Positions 1-5,982 of a stretch of DNA of 12,823 bases are shown here, in pieces. Origin of the DNA: Nanobdellota archaeon (lineage in GTDB: Archaea; Nanobdellota; Nanobdellia; Woesearchaeales; JAHJBD01); the NCBI GenBank assembly GCA_018813725.1, contig JAHJBD010000032.1, positions 1 to 12,823 of the forward strand, written 5' to 3'. A program made the position numbers and the translations under genes. Numbering within the stretch: position 1 is the stretch's first letter; every line of letters begins with the position of its first letter. Under the pieces are notes generated by a model that was given only the letters and a program-made list of their open reading frames with translations, was not told the DNA's origin and searched no databases.

Positions 1-360
1 TATTATGTGGCAAATGTTGATTCTATAAGGAACAATGGGGGTTATGATAGAGGGGACCTGATCATGAAATTTTTGCTTAAGAAGAGGCATTTAGCACCAA
101 CACATACCTCTACCCTTTATGTGCCTCAAGATAGTGATGATCTGGTCATTAAAAATGTTCCAGACATATTTGTTACAGGCCATATCCATAAGTCAATAGC
201 TGCCAACTATCGTAACATCACTTTGATCTCAGGGTCTTGTTGGCAGAGCAAAACCAGTTTTCAGGAGAAAGTAGGGCACAACCCTGAACCAAGCAGGGTG
301 CCTATAGTCAACCTAAAGACAAGGGAAGTTAAGATACTAAGGTTTGGTTCAAATGAATAG
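1..360 (+). CDS. polB: DNA polymerase D small subunit DP1, C-terminal fragment (5' end outside window)
   Basis: The frame is open from the left edge, so this is the last 119 codons of a longer gene; the GTG at 7 is not treated as a start. DP1 is the small subunit of the archaeal replicative polymerase PolD. It carries a calcineurin-like phosphoesterase domain with Mre11-like 3'-5' proofreading activity and binds DP2. The fragment shows the end of that domain: LAPTH, then DIFVTGHIHK with the metal-ligand histidines at fragment residues 61 and 63, then ISGSCWQ and the conserved tail HNPEPSRVPIVNL typical of DP1. The stop TAG (358-360) lies inside the beginning of the DP2 gene, so the two subunits are co-transcribed and probably translationally coupled. 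The family assignment is firm. The N-terminal part of the protein and the promoter cannot be seen. Confidence 0.95.
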   Translation, partial: YYVANVDSIRNNGGYDRGDLIMKFLLKKRHLAPTHTSTLYVPQDSDDLVIKNVPDIFVTGHIHKSIAANYRNITLISGSCWQSKTSFQEKVGHNPEPSRVPIVNLKTREVKILRFGSNE

Positions 361-3300
361 TCAGATGGACAAATATTTTGAGGATATTGAGAATAATGTG
401 AATGAACTATATGTTATAGCTGGAAAATCAAGGGCTAAAGGGTTTGACCCAGATCTTGCTCCAGAGATACCAAAAGCAAAGAACATGGCGGAGAGAGTAG
501 TTGGGCTTATATCCACGGTCTCACCACAGATTGTCAATACCCCAATCCCGCAAAGGATCCAGGAGCTGGAAAAACAATATGGCACGCTTGACTGGAGAGT
601 TGCTTTTACAATAGCTGAAGAGATAGCCAAAGAAAAGTTTTGCAAGTTTAAGGATAAGAAAGAGGCGATGGAAATCGGGATCAGGGTAGGGTTTGCTTAC
701 ATAACATTAGGTACGGTCGCTTCTCCTTTAGAAGGTTTTGCCGGCATCAATATCAGGAAACGCGCAGACGGCAAAGAGTATTTTGCATTGCAGTATTCAG
801 GTCCGATCAGAAGCGCTGGAGGGACAGGGGCTTCAGTGTCTGTGCTTATTGCAGATTATATCAGGAAGAAATTTGGTTATGATAAATATGACCCAAATGA
901 AAAGGAAGTTAAGAGAACATCTACTGAACTTTATGATTATCATGAAAGGATAACAAACCTTCAGTACCTTCCTAGTGTAGAAGAGGTAGAATATATGGCG
1001 CAGAACATCCCTGTGCAGATCGATGGCGACCCATCAGAAGATATTGAGGTGTCAAACCATAAAGACCTTCCAAGGATAGAAACAAACAGGATAAGGAATG
1101 GATTTTGTCTTGTCATGGGTGAATGCCTAAGCCAGAAAGCTCCAAAGATATGGAAGCAGCTTTCTAAATGGGGTAAGGATTTTGATATGGGTGAATGGGA
1201 TTTTATTGAAGAGTTTCTTAAGATCCAAAAAAAAGCTAAGTCAAAAGGCGGGGACAAAAAACAGGAAACAGGGATAACACCAAATTATACTTTTATAAAA
1301 GATCTTGTGGCAGGTAGGCCTGTATTGACACACCCGCTTGCAGTAGGGGGTTTTAGGCTGAGGTATGGCAGAGCCAGAACAACAGGATACTCTGCTTCAG
1401 CAATACATCCTGCAACAACATATATCACTAGAAAGTTTATAGGCCTTGGTACACAGTTGAAACTTGAGCGGCCAGGAAAAGCAGCTTCGATGACTACTTG
1501 TGATACTATCGATGGCCCTATAGTAAAGCTCTTGGATGGTTCTGTGGTGAGGGTTGATACCGTTGCCAAGGCTAAGGAGATTGTTGCTGATGTTGATCAG
1601 ATCCTGTTCTTAGGCGACATACTTTTTAACTATGGTGATTTTTTTAACAGGGCACATCCTTTGGTTCCTGCAGGATATTGTGAAGAAATATGGGTTCAAG
1701 AGCTTAGGCAGGCGGGCGGCAAATGTGAGAATCCGTTGAAAGTTTCTGCAGCTGAAGCAATATCTTTTTCTGAGCAGTATAATATCCCTTTGCACCCAAG
1801 GTATACTTATTATTGGAAAACATTCAATACACAGGAGATATCATCATTGATAGATTCTCTTGATAAAGGAAAGGAATCTGAAGGTAAGCTTGTGATTCCT
1901 CTTGATGAAACAACCAAACATGTTCTTGAGTTTGCAGGTGTGCCGCATCTCGTGGCAAACAAGGAGTTTATAGTGCTTGGCAGATCAGAGACAACAATTC
2001 TCAAAAAGATCTTTTGTGATAAGGCCAAAGAGGTGATACTTGATCCAATCAATCAGGAGATCTCTGCGCTTGAACTGATCAATAAGTTTTCTCCGATCAA
2101 GATCATGGATAAAGGGGGCACCTTTATCGGTGCGAGGATGGGCAGGCCAGAAAAAGCTAAGATGAGAAAGCTTGCTGGGTCACCCCATGTGCTTTTTCCT
2201 ATCGGCGAGGAAGGGGGCAAGCTTAGAAGCTTTCAGTCTGCATTAGAAAAGGGAAAGATCACTTCTGATTTTGCAGCGTTCAAGTGCAGCAAGTGCGGAA
2301 AGAAGACAGTGTTTAGCATCTGTGAAGACTGCGGGGTCAAAGCTGAGCGTATACATTTTTGTAAAATTTGCGGCGAACTTAAGAAAGACGAATGCCAGCA
2401 TGGGCCTGGCAGACCATATACTAACTTAGAGATAGATATCAAAACGCTTTTTGGTACCTTGCTTAAAAATATGGGCCTAAATGTTTATCCTGACCTGATA
2501 AAGGGTGTGAAAGGTACGTCTAACAAAGAGCATATTGCTGAGCACTTATCTAAAGGAATACTTAGGGCAATGCACGAGGTTAACGTCAATAAAGATGGGA
2601 CAACAAGATATGACATGACTCAGTTACCTATCACCCACTTTAAGCCTAAAGAGGTGGGAACCGATATTGAAAAGTTAAAATCTTTAGGATATTTGCAAGA
2701 TTATAAGGGAAAAGACCTTGTGGATGAAAACCAGATATTAGAGCTTAGGCCGCAGGATGTTATCCTTCCTGCCTGCCTTGATTCACCAGATGAAGGAGCT
2801 GATTTTGTCCTTGAAAGGACTGCGCATTTTGTTGATGATATGCTTCAGAAACTCTATGGTCTTGACCCTTACTATAAGCTTGATTCAAAGAAAGACTTAG
2901 TTTGGCACCTTGTTCTTGCGCTTGCGCCGCATACATCAGCAGGGATTGTCGGGAGGATTGTTGGGTTTTCCAAAACCCAAGGTTTTTTTGCACACCCTAT
3001 GCTTCACGCAGCGACTAGGCGTGACTGCGATGGTGATGAAGCATCAGTATCTTTACTGCTTGATTGCCTTATCAATTTTTCAAGAAGATATCTTCCTAGT
3101 TCAAGGGGATCAACACAGGATGCGCCTTTAGTACTGACATATAAGCTTGTGCCCTCTGAAGTTGATGACATGTTTTTTGATATTGACCGAGCCTTTGAGT
3201 ATCCTTTGGAGCTTTACAAGGCTGGTGAAGAGTATAAGCAACCATGGGATATCAAGATAGACCAGGCAATAAATCATCTGAACACGCCTGAAGAGTATTT

Positions 3301-3772
3301 TGGCTATGGGTTTACGCACGATACAGACGATATCAATGCTGGTGTACGGTGCTCTTCTTACAAAACATTGCCTTCTATGCAAGAAAAGCTTACTGAGCAG
3401 ATGAGGCTTGCTGACCAGATACGTGCTGTTGATGCATCTGATGTTGCAAGGCTTGTCATCGAAAGACATTTTCTTCCAGATACAAAAGGCAACCTTAGGA
3501 AATTTTCACAGCAGCAGTTCAGGTGCGTCCAATGCAACGAGAAATATAGGCGGCCGCCACTGATAGGCAAATGCATCAAGTGCGGAGGAAAAATACTGTT
3601 CACAATATCTGAAGGGTCAATTGTTAAATATCTTGAGCCTGCAATATCTCTTGCAGAGAAATATAACCTTCCATCATACCTTAAACAGACCTTGGAACTG
3701 ACACAAAGAAGGGTTGAAGGTGTTTTTGGCAAGGAAAAAGAGAAGCAGGTAGGTCTTGGCAAGTGGTTTTAA
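353..3772 (+). CDS. polC: DNA polymerase D large subunit DP2
   Basis: Catalytic subunit of the archaeal replicative polymerase PolD, a two-double-psi-barrel enzyme related in fold to RNA polymerases. From ATG 353 it has 1139 residues, a normal intein-free size. A TTG at 344 is in frame, but ATG 353 gives the usual DP2 N-terminus and an 8-nt overlap with the DP1 stop; ATG 365 is a weaker alternative. Visible landmarks are the barrel segment GRPVLTHP...GGFRLRYGRARTTG...HPATTYI, a double zinc site (C645, C648, C657, C660, then C670, C673, C681, H683), the catalytic motif RRDCDGDE (D891, D893, D895), and a late zinc finger (C1058, C1061, C1074, C1077). The protein ends in QVGLGKWF, a PCNA-interacting (PIP) box. 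Oddity: the first residue of the catalytic motif is Asp where the Pyrococcus-type motif NCDGD has Asn, and the residue after GDE is Ala rather than Asp. Confidence 0.97.
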   Translation: MNSQMDKYFEDIENNVNELYVIAGKSRAKGFDPDLAPEIPKAKNMAERVVGLISTVSPQIVNTPIPQRIQELEKQYGTLDWRVAFTIAEEIAKEKFCKFKDKKEAMEIGIRVGFAYITLGTVASPLEGFAGINIRKRADGKEYFALQYSGPIRSAGGTGASVSVLIADYIRKKFGYDKYDPNEKEVKRTSTELYDYHERITNLQYLPSVEEVEYMAQNIPVQIDGDPSEDIEVSNHKDLPRIETNRIRNGFCLVMGECLSQKAPKIWKQLSKWGKDFDMGEWDFIEEFLKIQKKAKSKGGDKKQETGITPNYTFIKDLVAGRPVLTHPLAVGGFRLRYGRARTTGYSASAIHPATTYITRKFIGLGTQLKLERPGKAASMTTCDTIDGPIVKLLDGSVVRVDTVAKAKEIVADVDQILFLGDILFNYGDFFNRAHPLVPAGYCEEIWVQELRQAGGKCENPLKVSAAEAISFSEQYNIPLHPRYTYYWKTFNTQEISSLIDSLDKGKESEGKLVIPLDETTKHVLEFAGVPHLVANKEFIVLGRSETTILKKIFCDKAKEVILDPINQEISALELINKFSPIKIMDKGGTFIGARMGRPEKAKMRKLAGSPHVLFPIGEEGGKLRSFQSALEKGKITSDFAAFKCSKCGKKTVFSICEDCGVKAERIHFCKICGELKKDECQHGPGRPYTNLEIDIKTLFGTLLKNMGLNVYPDLIKGVKGTSNKEHIAEHLSKGILRAMHEVNVNKDGTTRYDMTQLPITHFKPKEVGTDIEKLKSLGYLQDYKGKDLVDENQILELRPQDVILPACLDSPDEGADFVLERTAHFVDDMLQKLYGLDPYYKLDSKKDLVWHLVLALAPHTSAGIVGRIVGFSKTQGFFAHPMLHAATRRDCDGDEASVSLLLDCLINFSRRYLPSSRGSTQDAPLVLTYKLVPSEVDDMFFDIDRAFEYPLELYKAGEEYKQPWDIKIDQAINHLNTPEEYFGYGFTHDTDDINAGVRCSSYKTLPSMQEKLTEQMRLADQIRAVDASDVARLVIERHFLPDTKGNLRKFSQQQFRCVQCNEKYRRPPLIGKCIKCGGKILFTISEGSIVKYLEPAISLAEKYNLPSYLKQTLELTQRRVEGVFGKEKEKQVGLGKWF

Positions 3773-4059
3773 GTGTATAGGGCTGCTTGCGCATGAGGGA
3801 TATCTTTTATCCTGATAACATTATTTTTTTCTATTAGCCCTAGCTTTATGCCCAAACCAACAGATTTTTCTCCTACAAGGTTGAGGATGTCAGCAGAGGG
3901 GACTATCTTTGCAGCTTCTTGTTCAGTAACCTCCTTGCCTTTATAGAAATCAGTCGTAAGGTCTAATTGAAGATTTCCTTGTTCAAATCTCTTTCCAAGA
4001 ATGTCTGAATCGCATAATGCGACAATTGTCCTATCTGACTTATGGATCTTTAGTATCAT
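3769..4059 (-). CDS. DUF424 family conserved archaeal protein
   Basis: A 96-residue protein recognised as the archaeal DUF424 family (COG2412), whose function is not established. The pattern visible is a basic N-terminal strand, IVALCDSDILGK (residues 12-23), FYKG (38-41), NLVGEKSVGLG (60-70) and the closing IPHAQAALY (87-95). A longer frame runs back to 4101, but I chose ATG 4059 because the family begins at MILKIHK and because this ATG overlaps the stop of the aIF2-beta gene as ATGA (4056-4059). That overlap indicates translational coupling and suggests, without proving, a translation- or RNA-related role. No signal peptide or membrane segment is visible. Its stop codon shares a TTAA palindrome with the stop of the convergent DP2 gene. 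Confidence 0.85.
   Translation of the reverse strand: MILKIHKSDRTIVALCDSDILGKRFEQGNLQLDLTTDFYKGKEVTEQEAAKIVPSADILNLVGEKSVGLGIKLGLIEKNNVIRIKDIPHAQAALYT
3824..3830 (+). terminator. Candidate oligo-T terminator for the DP1-DP2 transcript
   Basis: A run of seven T on the + strand begins 51 nt after the DP2 stop. Archaeal RNA polymerase commonly terminates at oligo-T without a hairpin. The run lies inside the convergent DUF424 gene, where on the other strand it encodes lysine/asparagine codons, so it could simply be coding sequence. Confidence 0.3.
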
Positions 4060-4466
4060 ATTTTTGCTTTCACTGGGTATTTTGCACCGCACGCTTGGCA
4101 TTTTACATAGGCAAAACCGCCTTCTCGTTCAATTTTAGTGTCAGGTTTGCCGCACTCAGAGCAAAGCACAAATTGCTCTGCATATTTTTTAATACGTTCA
4201 TTTATCCTCGAAGCCTGGATCTTTGAGCCGATTATCACTGAACCGTTCCTTTTAATCTCGCCAGGCGTAGCAAGCTCTTTAAGCACAAATTTTAACATGT
4301 GGTCTGCTGGTCTTCTTAGTGTGTCTGCAATCTGCACAAAATTGCTAAGAATTGTCCTGTTGCCTTGGACATGCCCCCTTACTTTAGGTATCTCAAAACG
4401 TTCTTTTTCAAATACTGAGTCAGGCAGGTCTTTCCTGGCCTTTTTTAATAATTCTTGGTAATCCAT
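4056..4466 (-). CDS. eif2b: Translation initiation factor aIF2 subunit beta
   Basis: A 136-residue beta subunit of the heterotrimeric initiation factor aIF2, which delivers initiator Met-tRNA to the small ribosomal subunit; length is normal for Archaea. The N-terminal helix (about 1-25) is the part known to contact the gamma subunit. The alpha/beta core follows: IPKVRGHVQGNRTILSNF (27-43), LRRPADHMLKFVLKEL (50-65), IIGSKIQASRINERIKKY (78-95). The C-terminal C4 zinc ribbon uses C102, C105, C123 and C126. It is the first gene of a two-gene unit with the DUF424 gene and is divergent from the SpoIIM gene. No Shine-Dalgarno is seen; a TATA box ends 23 nt upstream of the ATG, so the mRNA is predicted to be leaderless. 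The assignment is firm. Confidence 0.97.
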   Translation of the reverse strand: MDYQELLKKARKDLPDSVFEKERFEIPKVRGHVQGNRTILSNFVQIADTLRRPADHMLKFVLKELATPGEIKRNGSVIIGSKIQASRINERIKKYAEQFVLCSECGKPDTKIEREGGFAYVKCQACGAKYPVKAKI

Positions 4467-4489
4467 AACTGCTAAAAATAGGGGTTGTT

Positions 4490-4497
4490 ATTTAAAT
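4490..4497 (-). promoter_or_regulatory. TATA box of the aIF2-beta gene
   Basis: ATTTAAAT, with 23 nt between the box and the ATG at 4466. Using the usual archaeal distance of about 26-27 nt from box centre to transcription start, the start falls at the ATG, giving a leaderless mRNA. The octamer is self-complementary and identical to the box serving the divergent gene. Confidence 0.6.
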
Positions 4498-4513
4498 TTA
4501 TGCACCAAAAACT

Positions 4514-4521
4514 ATTTAAAT
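4514..4521 (+). promoter_or_regulatory. TATA box of the SpoIIM-family gene
   Basis: A second copy of ATTTAAAT, leaving 21 nt to the ATG at 4543, again placing the predicted transcription start at the start codon. A purine stretch AAAGGA touches the ATG directly and is too close to work as a ribosome binding site, consistent with leaderless initiation. Confidence 0.6.
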
Positions 4522-4542
4522 GGGCCAATACAATAGAAAGGA

Positions 4543-5361
4543 ATGGTTTTAGAATCACTCATCAACCCTTTTTCTGCAGAGAAAAGGCCATGGGAGATGC
4601 TCTTTATCGGATTTTTGTATTCGACAATAGCATTATTCTTGGCTAGATGGATATTTAGCCAGTATGCTGGGCTTGTGATGGTCTTTCTTACAGTTGCTGC
4701 TTGCATCCCTTTGATGTATTCTACAATAAAGATGGAAGAAGAGAAAGACGTTAAGATCCGGGATGAAGGTTTACTTTTAAAGGAACATTGGAGGGCATTA
4801 TCATTTTTTGTTTTCCTTTTTATCGGGATAACATTATCATTCACCCTATGGTATATGGTCCTTCCTCAATCACTTTCTCAGCAGACGTTTGCTATACAAT
4901 CAGAGACCATTTCAAGCATAAATAATTCGGTCACTGCCAATGCAGCAAATTTTAGCTATTTTATCAGGATAGTGCTTAATAATGTTAAGGTATTGGTCTT
5001 TTGCATACTTTTCTCATTTTTGTATGGTGCAGGTTCAATCTTCATCCTTACATGGAATGGCTCAGTTATAGCGACAGCAATCGGTAAGTTTATCCAAAGC
5101 GGGGCCGCAACCTCCACAATATATCATGCAGCGCCTTTGGGGCTCCTTAGATATCTACTGCATGGTATACCAGAAATCTTAGCTTACTTTGTTGCAGGAT
5201 TAGCCGGCGGCATAATCTCGTTTGCAGTGATAAACCACGATTTTGGTTCTGATAAGTTCCAAAGAATTCTGCTTGATTCTACAGATCTTTTGCTTATATC
5301 TTTCCTGATCATCCTTGGCGCAGGGTTTGTCGAGGCATATATCACGCCTTTGTTATTCTAG
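4543..5361 (+). CDS. SpoIIM/DUF95 family integral membrane protein
   Basis: A 272-residue polytopic membrane protein of the stage II sporulation protein M family (DUF95, COG1300), which is widespread in Archaea with unclear function there. Hydrophobic segments lie at about 18-38, 42-61, 86-107, 146-180 (perhaps two passes), 202-230 and 247-269. The family signature is in the C-terminal half: FLYGAGSIFILTWNGSVI (159-176), LLRYLLHGIPEILAYF (201-216), AGLAGGII (218-225), and DSTDLLLISFLII near the end. The charged stretch 62-84 probably faces the cytoplasm and 108-142 is polar and Ser/Asn-rich, probably external. It is a single-gene unit, divergent from aIF2-beta and overlapping the convergent RPA-like gene by 9 nt. 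The sporulation name comes from Bacillus and should not be read as a function here. Confidence 0.85.
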   Translation: MVLESLINPFSAEKRPWEMLFIGFLYSTIALFLARWIFSQYAGLVMVFLTVAACIPLMYSTIKMEEEKDVKIRDEGLLLKEHWRALSFFVFLFIGITLSFTLWYMVLPQSLSQQTFAIQSETISSINNSVTANAANFSYFIRIVLNNVKVLVFCILFSFLYGAGSIFILTWNGSVIATAIGKFIQSGAATSTIYHAAPLGLLRYLLHGIPEILAYFVAGLAGGIISFAVINHDFGSDKFQRILLDSTDLLLISFLIILGAGFVEAYITPLLF

Positions 5362-5940
5362 AACCTTGACCTTCCCGGGTTTTACTTCGAAAATTTCCCC
5401 TTTTTCAAGAAGAGACACCACTACTTTTTCAGCATTTGGATTCTTGTTTACCAATTCCTGTACATCTGCACCTTGGCCCTTGTCTAATTCTTTTATCAAG
5501 TTGTAGACATCAGTTGAAGGGGATCTGGCCATTGCCTCAGCCTCTGGTGTGGGTTCTGGCTTTTGATAGGTTTCAGGCAGTTCCAATTTTCTAAGCTCGA
5601 CCCACTCCTTGTCATGTATCTTTTTTATTATCTCCGGCACCAAATACCTTTCATTGTCAAATTCCCTTGGTTTTCCGATAATAATCACAAAATCACCCAC
5701 TGTTACATTGCCATAATTATTATCAAAAGACCTAAGTGTGATGCTAGCGCTTCCGTCATCCACAACTAATTGGTCTTCATTTTTTGAGACCACTGCAGCG
5801 ATAATATTGGCCCTTGCTACTTGCATACCGTTAACATTGACATAGCTTGGAGCAAAATCTCCTTCTTGCTTGATATACTCGTTGTCTAGAATATCTTTGA
5901 CTTTTACCTTATATGCTATATGCCTTTTAATCTCTGCCAT
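5353..5940 (-). CDS. OB-fold single-strand DNA-binding protein, RPA32-like (OB + winged helix)
   Basis: A 195-residue protein read from ATG 5940; a GTG immediately upstream (5943) is an alternative start. Residues about 40-108 look like an OB fold (ANIIAAVVSK, LVVDDGSASITLRSF, VGDFVIIIGKPREF, YLVPEIIKKI). A Pro/Glu-rich linker covers about 122-142, and a C-terminal winged-helix module covers about 144-195, ending GEIFEVKPGKVKVLE. OB plus C-terminal winged helix is the layout of the RPA32/Rfa2 family, so the likely role is single-stranded DNA binding in replication and repair. The gene follows mcm after 42 nt. A TATA-like TTTTTAAA in that gap and a GGGG just before the start suggest it may have its own promoter as well as read-through. 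No zinc motif is seen. It could instead be a Stn1-like or other RPA-associated OB protein. Confidence 0.75.
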   Translation of the reverse strand: MAEIKRHIAYKVKVKDILDNEYIKQEGDFAPSYVNVNGMQVARANIIAAVVSKNEDQLVVDDGSASITLRSFDNNYGNVTVGDFVIIIGKPREFDNERYLVPEIIKKIHDKEWVELRKLELPETYQKPEPTPEAEAMARSPSTDVYNLIKELDKGQGADVQELVNKNPNAEKVVVSLLEKGEIFEVKPGKVKVLE

Positions 5941-5971
5941 CACTTACCCCAACCAAAGTAGTGTGAACGGG

Positions 5972-5979
5972 TTTAAAAA
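5972..5979 (-). promoter_or_regulatory. TATA-like box upstream of the RPA32-like gene
   Basis: TTTTTAAA on the minus strand in the 42-nt gap after mcm, about 35 nt from box centre to the ATG at 5940. It would give a leader of roughly 9 nt with a GGGG at its 5' end. It is weak because the gap is naturally AT-rich and read-through from mcm is expected. Confidence 0.35.
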
Positions 5980-5982
5980 TTT

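Noticed and set aside
7..9. GTG at 7 as a gene start
   Set aside because: The frame is open to the left edge and the protein is clearly the C-terminal part of DP1, so this is internal.
344..352. TTG start for DP2 at 344
   Set aside because: It would add only three residues. ATG 353 gives the family N-terminus and a normal stop/start overlap with DP1.
3020..3043. Intein at the DP2 active site or in the MCM ATPase core
   Set aside because: These are common archaeal intein sites, but the coding sequence is continuous through the DP2 catalytic motif and through MCM Walker A/B.
3358..3762. A 134-codon open frame on the minus strand
   Set aside because: Antisense to the zinc finger and C-terminus of DP2; its Cys/His content mirrors the zinc-finger codons of the real gene.
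4060..4101. Longer DUF424 protein starting at 4101
   Set aside because: The extra residues lie in the aIF2-beta zinc ribbon coding region and are not part of the DUF424 pattern; the ATGA start at 4059 fits.
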